Below, in pieces: positions 52,093 through 57,548 of a stretch of DNA of 57,548 nt. The stretch covers positions 1 through 57,548 of the forward strand of contig JAZRYR010000015.1 of the NCBI GenBank assembly GCA_045600845.1. The letters are read 5' to 3'. The position numbers were made by a program, and so were the translations under genes. Below the pieces are notes generated by a model, which worked only from the letters and a program-made list of their open reading frames with translations, made no database searches and had not been told where the DNA came from. Position 1 is the first letter of the stretch. Each line of letters starts with the position of its first letter. The stretch comes from RGIG5612 sp045600845 (GTDB taxonomy: Bacteria > Bacillota > Clostridia > Lachnospirales > Lachnospiraceae).

Positions 52093-52973
52093 AATCTCCT
52101 GTCATCAGCAGAGTTTATATAATTGTATCTATGATCATCTTCGGAAGTATCGGTGTATTTATCAAATTCATCGGTTTTCCGAGTAGCTTTATATCCATGT
52201 GCAGAGGCCTTTTGGCCTTTGTATTTATGGTACTTTTTGTAGTGATACGAAAAAAAGGCTTCAACTTTGCGGCAGTAAAGAAAAATCTTTTACTGATTAT
52301 CCTTTCCGGTGCGGCTATCGGCTTTAACTGGGTTCTATTATTTGAGTCCTACAAATTCACAACGGTTGCCGTTTCTACATTATTCTATTATTTTGCTCCG
52401 GTATTGGTTATTGTTTTTTCCCCTTTACTGTTTAAGGAAAAAATAACTTTACAGAAAATCATCTGCGTTATCATTATTTTAACCGGTTCCGTCTTTGTAT
52501 CAGGAATACTGGAATCGGGTTCCAATAATCAGGTTTCTTTTGCCGGTATTGCTCTGGCTTTAGGCGCCGCTGTTCTATATGCTTTTGTTATTATTTCAAA
52601 TAAAAAACTATCTGCTGTTCCAGCCATCGACCGAACCATGGTACAAATGCTGATGGCTGGATTCGTAATGGTTCCATATACCTTCCTTACCGAAGATATT
52701 TCCACCTTTACTTTTGATATAAAATCCATCTTTTTCCTTCTGATTGTCTGTATCGTTCATACGGGCGTTGCTTATATGCTTTATTTTGCTTCTTTGGACG
52801 GTCTTCCTGCACAGACTTGTGGCATCTTAAGCTATATAGATCCCGCTGTTGCGGTTATTTTCTCCATGACGATTCTTCAGGAAGGAATTTCTGTTTATGG
52901 AATGATTGGTGCTGTGTTGATCATCGGCGGGGCAGTGTTATCTGAAATTTCTATCCATAAATCAAAAATCTAA
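52089..52973 (+). CDS. EamA/DMT superfamily transporter, coupled to metA
   Basis: A 294-residue, ten-helix membrane protein with two EamA repeats. It differs from the one at 5696-6658. The four-base overlap with metA suggests joint expression, and an export role for homoserine, threonine or a related amino acid is possible but not shown. The N-terminus SRVYIIVSMIIFGSIGVFIK is typical of the RhaT/YdcZ-like branch. Confidence 0.88.
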   Translation: MKSPVISRVYIIVSMIIFGSIGVFIKFIGFPSSFISMCRGLLAFVFMVLFVVIRKKGFNFAAVKKNLLLIILSGAAIGFNWVLLFESYKFTTVAVSTLFYYFAPVLVIVFSPLLFKEKITLQKIICVIIILTGSVFVSGILESGSNNQVSFAGIALALGAAVLYAFVIISNKKLSAVPAIDRTMVQMLMAGFVMVPYTFLTEDISTFTFDIKSIFFLLIVCIVHTGVAYMLYFASLDGLPAQTCGILSYIDPAVAVIFSMTILQEGISVYGMIGAVLIIGGAVLSEISIHKSKI

Positions 52974-52986
52974 CCCGGATGTATTG

Positions 52987-53015
52987 TTGACATCACGGAT
53001 GAAAAAGTTTAAAAT
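52987..53015 (+). promoter_or_regulatory. strong promoter for rny
   Basis: A perfect TTGACA at 52987-52992, a 17-base spacer and TAAAAT at 53010-53015, giving a leader of about 45 bases. Confidence 0.85.
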
Positions 53016-53067
53016 TCAATTAATTGTATCTTGTACAATGAAAACTAAATAAGGAGGTGCTCCTCGT

Positions 53068-54624
53068 ATGCTACCAGTATGGCTTTTTATAGTCGTTGCT
53101 GTAGTTTGTTTTGCTGTCGGAGCTGTTATTTTCTGGTTTGTATCAAAAAATGATTCGAAAAAGAAATATGATAACAAAATCGGAAGTGCGGAAGAAAAAG
53201 CTAGAACCATTATTGATGATGCTTTAAAAACAGCTGAAAGCAAAAAGAGAGAAGCGCTGTTAGAGGTTAAAGAAGAATCCATTCGTGTAAAGAATGATTT
53301 GGAAAAAGAAACCCGTGAGCGCAGAAACGAATTACAGAAATACGAGAGAAGAGTTCTTCAGAAGGAAGAATCTGTAGATAAAAAGAGTGAACAGATCGAA
53401 AAACTCCAAAACTCTTTAAATCAGAAAGCAGCAGATTTAGACCGACAGAAAGAAGAACTGAAACAAGTTAATGCACAGCGTACTATGGAACTGGAAAGAA
53501 TCTCTGGTCTCACCTCCGAGCAGGCAAAGGAAATCTTACTGAAAAGTCTTGAGGAAGAAGTTCAACTTGACGCTGCCAAGATGATTAAAGAAGCGGATGC
53601 CCGTGCAAAAGAAGAATCTGAAGAGAAAGCGAAAGAATACATCGTTTCTGCAATTCAGAGAAGTGCGGTGGATTATGTTTCCGAATCGACAATTTCTGTT
53701 GTGCAGTTGCCAAATGATGAAATGAAAGGCCGTATTATTGGTCGAGAAGGCAGAAATATCAGAGCCTTAGAAACCATTACCGGTGTTGATCTGATTATTG
53801 ATGATACACCAGAAGCCGTTATTTTATCTGGATTTGATCCGGTAAGAAGAGAAGTAGCAAGAATTGCTCTTGAAAAACTTATTGTTGATGGCAGAATCCA
53901 TCCTGCAAGAATAGAAGAAACTGTAACCAAAGCCCAAAAAGAAGTAGAAAAATTAATTAAGGAAGATGGTGAAGCTGCCGTACTTGAAGTCGGTGTTCAT
54001 GGAATTCATCCAGAATTAGTACGACTTCTGGGTAAGATGCGTTACAGAACCAGTTATGGTCAGAATGCATTAAAGCATTCCATCGAAGTAGCTACTATTT
54101 CCGGCTTATTAGCCAGTGAAATTGGTGTTGATGTCCGACTGGCAAAACGTGCAGGCCTTCTTCATGATATAGGTAAAGCAATTGATCATGAAATTGAGGG
54201 TTCTCATATTCAGATTGGTGTGGATTTATGTAAGAAATATAAGGAATCCGCAGTTATTGTCAACGCAGTTGCTTCTCATCATGGTGATGTTGAACCAGAA
54301 TCCCTTATTGCTTGTATTGTTCAGGCGGCAGATGCCATAAGTGCTGCAAGACCTGGTGCAAGAAGAGAAACATTGGATACCTATACCAATAGATTAAAAC
54401 AACTCGAAACTATTTGTAACGAGCAAAAAGGTGTTGATAAATCCTTTGCAATTCAGGCCGGTAGAGAGGTCAGAGTAATGGTTGTTCCAGAAAAAGTTGA
54501 CGATGCCCAGATGGTAATCATGGGAAGGGATATCGTTAAACGTATAGAAGATGAACTTGAGTATCCGGGACAGATCAAAGTTAATATTATTCGTGAATCC
54601 AGAGTAACGAATTACGCTAAGTAA
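53068..54624 (+). CDS. rny: ribonuclease Y
   Basis: A 518-residue membrane-bound endoribonuclease that starts mRNA decay in Firmicutes. One N-terminal helix (about 4-26) and a long, highly charged coiled coil (about 30-200) lead to a KH domain with GRIIGREGRNIRALE (from 221) and an HD domain with LLHDIGKA (H366, D367). Length and layout are standard. Its AAGGAGG overlaps a small hairpin in the leader (53052-53064) that could slow initiation. Confidence 0.97.
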   Translation: MLPVWLFIVVAVVCFAVGAVIFWFVSKNDSKKKYDNKIGSAEEKARTIIDDALKTAESKKREALLEVKEESIRVKNDLEKETRERRNELQKYERRVLQKEESVDKKSEQIEKLQNSLNQKAADLDRQKEELKQVNAQRTMELERISGLTSEQAKEILLKSLEEEVQLDAAKMIKEADARAKEESEEKAKEYIVSAIQRSAVDYVSESTISVVQLPNDEMKGRIIGREGRNIRALETITGVDLIIDDTPEAVILSGFDPVRREVARIALEKLIVDGRIHPARIEETVTKAQKEVEKLIKEDGEAAVLEVGVHGIHPELVRLLGKMRYRTSYGQNALKHSIEVATISGLLASEIGVDVRLAKRAGLLHDIGKAIDHEIEGSHIQIGVDLCKKYKESAVIVNAVASHHGDVEPESLIACIVQAADAISAARPGARRETLDTYTNRLKQLETICNEQKGVDKSFAIQAGREVRVMVVPEKVDDAQMVIMGRDIVKRIEDELEYPGQIKVNIIRESRVTNYAK

Positions 54625-54645
54625 TGAAACATTAACAAAAGAGAA

Positions 54646-54690
54646 AAGGACGTAAATTTTTTGAATAAAAGGTTTACGTCCTTACTTTTT
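54646..54690 (+). terminator. intrinsic terminator after rny
   Basis: An 11-bp perfect stem, AAGGACGTAAA (54646-54656) with TTTACGTCCTT (54673-54683), followed by a T-rich tail. The -35 of the next promoter lies in its 3' arm. Confidence 0.85.
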
Positions 54691-54700
54691 GTGTTATAAT
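54673..54700 (+). promoter_or_regulatory. promoter for the aminotransferase gene
   Basis: TTTACG at 54673-54678, a 16-base spacer and a perfect TATAAT at 54695-54700. It overlaps the rny terminator. Confidence 0.6.
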
Positions 54701-54763
54701 GGCTTTTAATTATTTTTTAACGAATTAGCGCGTTAAAATCTTTAGGAATGCGAGGAATATTGT

Positions 54764-55966
54764 ATGTCATTAATATTATCGAAAAAAGCATTGGCTGTGA
54801 AACCTTCTTCAACCCTTGAAATTACAGCAAAGGCAAAAGAAATGAAAAATCTCGGTAAAGATGTTATCGGTTTTGGAGCTGGGGAACCGGACTTTGATAC
54901 CCCGGACCACATTTGTACTGCTGCCAAAAGAGCGATTGATGATGGGTTCACAAAATATACAACTGCTTCTGGTATTACTGAATTAAAAGAGGCCATTGCA
55001 AAGAAATTCCGTAATTTTAATCATATTGATTATACTCCGGAACAAATTGTTGTTTGTAATGGCGGCAAACATGCTTTGACCAATGTTTTTACAGCAATCA
55101 TTAATGAAGGCGATGAGGTAATCATTCCTGCTCCATATTGGTTGAGTTATCCGGAAATCGTTAAATTAGCTGGCGGAACTCCTGTAATTGTTCGAACAAA
55201 GAAGAGTAATTCCTATAAGATTACCATAGAAGAACTGGAAGCTGCTTTTACAGAGAAAACAAAAGCTTTTATTTTGAATTCCCCATGTAACCCGACCGGA
55301 ATGCTGTATGATAAAGAAGAAATCCAGCAGATTGCTGATTTTGCCGTAGAACATGACATTTATGTAATCTCAGATGAGATTTATGAAAATCTTTGCTATG
55401 GAAAAGAAGAGCCGATCAGTATTGCTTCTTTAAATGAGGAAATATACAAAAGAACCATTACTGTTAATGGTCTTGCCAAAAGTTATGCCATGACCGGCTG
55501 GCGAATCGGATATGCCGGAGCTCCTTTGGAAATCGCTAAGATTATGGGCAGTGTTCAGTCTCATCAGACTTCAAACCCGAACTCCATTGCCCAGATGGCA
55601 GCCCTTGCAGCAATATCCGGTGACCAGACTTGTGTTCGTGTCATGAATGCTGCTTTTGATGAAAGAAGAAAATATATTTATGAGAGAGTCTGTGATATTG
55701 ATGGTCTTTCCTGTATTGAGCCAAAAGGTGCTTTCTATGTATTTGTAGATATCAATGAACTCATTGGAAAGAAATACAATGGACAGGTAATCTCCAGTGC
55801 TGCGGATATTGCAAAGTTCCTTATTGAGGACTATTACGTGGCAATCATTCCTTGTGACGATTTTGGATTCCCGGATCATTTCCGACTTTCCTATGCGATT
55901 TCTGTTAATGAAATTGATAAAGGAATGGACCGGATCAAGGAATTCTGTCAAAACTTAACGGATTAA
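54764..55966 (+). CDS. class I pyridoxal-phosphate aminotransferase (aspartate type)
   Basis: A 400-residue class I aminotransferase of the AspC/AatA group (subgroup Ib). The PLP lysine is K239 in GLAKSYAMTGWRIGYAG. NSPCNPTG binds the cofactor ring, and ISDEIYENLCYG gives the Asp and Tyr. The C-terminal arginine region is HFRLSYAIS. Aspartate is the likely amino donor, though some members prefer aromatic acids or prephenate. It has its own promoter and faces the tRNA-Leu terminator. Confidence 0.92.
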   Translation: MSLILSKKALAVKPSSTLEITAKAKEMKNLGKDVIGFGAGEPDFDTPDHICTAAKRAIDDGFTKYTTASGITELKEAIAKKFRNFNHIDYTPEQIVVCNGGKHALTNVFTAIINEGDEVIIPAPYWLSYPEIVKLAGGTPVIVRTKKSNSYKITIEELEAAFTEKTKAFILNSPCNPTGMLYDKEEIQQIADFAVEHDIYVISDEIYENLCYGKEEPISIASLNEEIYKRTITVNGLAKSYAMTGWRIGYAGAPLEIAKIMGSVQSHQTSNPNSIAQMAALAAISGDQTCVRVMNAAFDERRKYIYERVCDIDGLSCIEPKGAFYVFVDINELIGKKYNGQVISSAADIAKFLIEDYYVAIIPCDDFGFPDHFRLSYAISVNEIDKGMDRIKEFCQNLTD

Positions 55967-55973
55967 AAACCGC

Positions 55974-55995
55974 AAAAAAAATACCCCGAAGGGTA
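55974..55995 (-). terminator. terminator of tRNA-Leu
   Basis: On the minus strand TACCC-TTCG-GGGTA forms a tetraloop hairpin followed by eight Ts (55981-55974), four bases beyond the tRNA 3' end. Confidence 0.85.
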
Positions 55996-55998
55996 AAA

Positions 55999-56081
55999 TG
56001 CAGGTGGTGGGACTTGAACCCACACGAGGTCGCCCCCGCCAGATTTTGAGTCTGGTGCGTCTGCCATTCCGCCACACCTGC
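55999..56081 (-). tRNA. tRNA-Leu (anticodon CAA)
   Basis: An 83-base tRNA with a 7-bp acceptor stem (GCAGGTG / CACCTGC), a D arm, the anticodon stem CCAGA/TCTGG around CTCAAAA, a long class II variable arm (CGGGGGCGACCTCG) and the T arm GTGGGTTCAAGTCCCAC. Anticodon CAA reads UUG leucine codons. The discriminator is A and CCA is not encoded. An integrase gene begins 170 bases beyond its 5' side. Confidence 0.97.
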
Positions 56082-56204
56082 GAATATTTGTTTAATACTT
56101 CTTAAACCGAAGTAAATAATAACTGAAAAACCTTGAAAAATCAACCTTTTTTAGCAATCCTTTGATTAAATTATTTTATATTGCTTTAATGCCTTTTACA
56201 GAAA

Positions 56205-56249
56205 GTACAACAAATTTTGTTGTACTTTTTGTTGTACTTTTTGTTGTAT
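56205..56249. repeat. four-copy 10-bp repeat beside the integrase (likely arm sites)
   Basis: TTTGTTGTAC occurs inverted at 56205-56214 and direct at 56216-56225, 56228-56237 and 56240-56249 (the last base is T). The first two make a perfect 10-bp palindrome with one central base; the direct copies repeat every 12 bases. The block abuts the 3' end of the integrase gene, as arm-type binding sites of tyrosine recombinases often do. Confidence 0.75.
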
Positions 56250-56250
56250 A

Positions 56251-57315
56251 TCAAATTACAATTTTCATCTTTCCCATTTCTTCCGCTTTTGTGTTCGGCA
56301 GAACATGGGCATATAGATCCATAGTCATGGACAAATTAGCATGTCCTAAAATAGTTTTTAAGGTTTGCGGATTCATGCCTTGCTCAATACATCTTGTTGC
56401 AAATGTTGCCCGGAAACCATGAGCAGAAAATTTTTTAAAATGGATATTATTTTTTTCCATTCTTTGAAAAATATGTTTAAGGCATGTACTGATTATTGCA
56501 GAATTAACAATATTTCCATTTATTCCCGGAAAAATCCGATTATCAAAACAAAGAATAGATAAATCCTCATTCTGTCGGTTCTGATCCTTTAAAATGCCTT
56601 TTATGGATTCCGTTAAAGGAATATCCCTGATACTGCTTTTCGTTTTTGGTGTATCAGAAATAATAAATCTGTTATCAGATACTCGGCTAACTGTTTTATT
56701 AATGTGTATTACATTATTGAACAAATCCACATCAGACCATTGAAGAGCTGCAGCTTCACCCAATCGGCAGCCGGAAGAAATCAAAAAAGCAAAAAGATTA
56801 TAATAATATGTATTTTTTGCGTATTCAAAGAACTGTTTCTGTTCTTCTTCGGTTAATGCCCTATGAATTGTTTCCGAAGCTTCTTTTTCTGTCCTTTTAA
56901 GGTTATTGATCGTTGAACATGGATTAAAATTAATGATTCTGTCCTTTATTGCATGATCCATAACCATATTAACAACCGAAAGAGTATGTTTTACGCCTGA
57001 AGTAGTTAAGGTTTTCAATAACTGATTCTGTAATTTAATAATATCAGATCTTTGAATATCAATAATTTTCAAAGATGTAAACCATTTAGGAAGCCTTTTA
57101 TAACATCTTTCATTATCGTAAATCGTTGATTGTTTTACTGTTCCGGGTCTTTCCGCTAACCATTCATCATAGATTTTTGAAAAAGTGATTTTAAATTTAT
57201 CAATGTGCATATGTTCCGAAAGGGCAATCTTTTTTTCTGCTGCCTTTTCTTCACATTCCCGGATTGTCTTTCCGTAAACATAAAAAGATTGTTTCTGATA
57301 TGTAAATTTATACAT
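56251..57315 (-). CDS. tyrosine recombinase / integrase of an integrative element
   Basis: A 354-residue tyrosine integrase. It has a start of arm-binding domain (about 1-40), a core-binding SAM-like domain (about 42-130) and a catalytic domain (about 150-345). Catalytic residues are R184 (SGCRLGEA), K224 or K226, H299 and R302 (HGFRATFATR), H325 (LGHANLSM) and the nucleophile Y335. The AUG at 57315 has no ribosome site. The natural N-terminus is very likely the frame starting at 57365, separated by a one-base frameshift in a run of eight As. It marks the end of a mobile element that continues past the window. Confidence 0.92.
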   Translation of the reverse strand: MYKFTYQKQSFYVYGKTIRECEEKAAEKKIALSEHMHIDKFKITFSKIYDEWLAERPGTVKQSTIYDNERCYKRLPKWFTSLKIIDIQRSDIIKLQNQLLKTLTTSGVKHTLSVVNMVMDHAIKDRIINFNPCSTINNLKRTEKEASETIHRALTEEEQKQFFEYAKNTYYYNLFAFLISSGCRLGEAAALQWSDVDLFNNVIHINKTVSRVSDNRFIISDTPKTKSSIRDIPLTESIKGILKDQNRQNEDLSILCFDNRIFPGINGNIVNSAIISTCLKHIFQRMEKNNIHFKKFSAHGFRATFATRCIEQGMNPQTLKTILGHANLSMTMDLYAHVLPNTKAEEMGKMKIVI

Positions 57316-57365
57316 ATAACAATTTTTTTTGCTAAATAAGAAAATCCTTTAGGTAATTTCTTCAT
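57316..57365 (-). pseudogene. displaced N-terminal segment of the integrase
   Basis: ATG at 57365 is preceded by GGAAAGGCGG and begins MKKLPKGFSYLAKK. The frame continues past the integrase start only as a shadow, because the run of eight As at 57332-57339 puts the rest one base out. With nine As the two parts would join as one protein, MKKLPKGFSYLAKK-NCY-MYKFTYQ. This is either a real frameshift, a slippery-tract switch, or a sequencing error. Confidence 0.6.
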
Positions 57366-57401
57366 GTGTTCCGCCTTTCCTGATTAGCAGAACCGCAGAC
57401 G

Positions 57402-57430
57402 ATTATAATAATATCTTTATAGTCTGTTAT
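57402..57430 (-). promoter_or_regulatory. promoter for the integrase
   Basis: On the minus strand ATAACA (57430-57425), a 17-base spacer and a perfect TATAAT (57407-57402). RNA would start near 57395, about 30 bases before the ATG at 57365, which supports that upstream start. The rest of 57366-57548 is very AT-rich and I see no gene in it. Confidence 0.5.
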
Positions 57431-57548
57431 CTGCAAGTATTATTTATTAAATTGCTTTATATTGATAATATTTTTATATCGCATTATTTGAAATATTAAA
57501 AAATATAAAAATAATAAGCATTATTGTTTTATTGTTTTATTTCTTCTT

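Noticed and set aside
1..57548. CRISPR arrays, insertion sequences, rRNA operons or a replication origin
   Set aside because: No regularly spaced direct repeats of CRISPR size, no transposase gene, no rRNA motif and no dnaA-box cluster were found.

Overview
The window looks like a chromosomal stretch of a low-GC, spore-lineage Firmicute, most likely a Lachnospiraceae-type member of the Clostridia. Reasons: AT-rich sequence with short intergenic gaps, frequent UUG starts, a GerW/YtfJ sporulation protein, two Asp23/YloU proteins, an RNase Y, a FakA/YloV gene beside rpmB and yloU, an rnf-type cluster, and the xseA-xseB-ispA-dxs-tlyA-nadK order typical of the group. The genus cannot be fixed from sequence alone.

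Layout. 1-6.7 kb: the end of a GNAT gene, yraN, rpsU, phoH-ybeY, a MurJ/SpoVB-type flippase, a DUF2953-gerW pair and an EamA transporter. 6.7-8.9 kb (minus strand): fba and a PPi-type phosphofructokinase. 8.9-9.3 kb: a hairpin element and rpmB (minus). 9.5-17.1 kb: yloU, fakA, recG, ddl, murF and a YprB-type exonuclease-like gene. 17.1-21.2 kb: a five-gene rnf-like operon in the order C-D-G-E-A. 21.2-26.3 kb: a CBS-domain gene, tyrS, alaS and a small membrane protein. 26.4-39.3 kb: a zinc-ribbon membrane protein, rlmH, a second asp23, nusB, xseAB, ispA, dxs, tlyA, nadK, gpmI and two tandem capA-like genes. 39.4-42.3 kb: secG, smpB, a PaaK-type ligase, an ACT-domain gene and tmRNA (ssrA). 42.4-49.2 kb is more accessory: a double-glycine leader peptide with a zinc-ribbon core, an amino-acid ABC system with a fused binding protein and permease, a MATE exporter, a TPP riboswitch with thiT, and rluF. 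49.2-56 kb: ligA, metA, an EamA transporter, rny and an aminotransferase. 56-57.5 kb: a tRNA-Leu(CAA) on the minus strand followed by a tyrosine integrase, marking the edge of an integrative element that leaves the window.

How the genes work together. Most of the window is housekeeping: translation (rpsU, rpmB, tyrS, alaS, rlmH, rluF, smpB/ssrA), RNA decay (rny, ybeY, phoH), DNA repair (recG, xseAB, ligA), envelope precursors (ddl, murF, flippase, isoprenoids by ispA/dxs), glycolysis (PFK, fba, gpmI) and cofactor or amino-acid supply (nadK, thiT, metA).

The strongest candidate for something not yet described is the rnf-like operon at 17.2-21.2 kb. All five genes are intact and driven by a good promoter, yet rnfB is absent. 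Three of the four cysteines that bind the intramembrane iron-sulfur cluster in RnfA/RnfE are replaced, the flavinylation Ser/Thr motif of RnfG reads KGAY, and the nucleotide-binding glycine loop of RnfC is altered. Only the RnfC [4Fe-4S] motifs and a possible RnfD FMN threonine survive. This cannot work as a standard ferredoxin:NAD oxidoreductase and may be a repurposed membrane complex. Other items worth a look are the GG-leader zinc-ribbon peptide, the integrase whose true start is cut off by a poly-A frameshift, its arm-type repeats, and a likely leaderless rluF.
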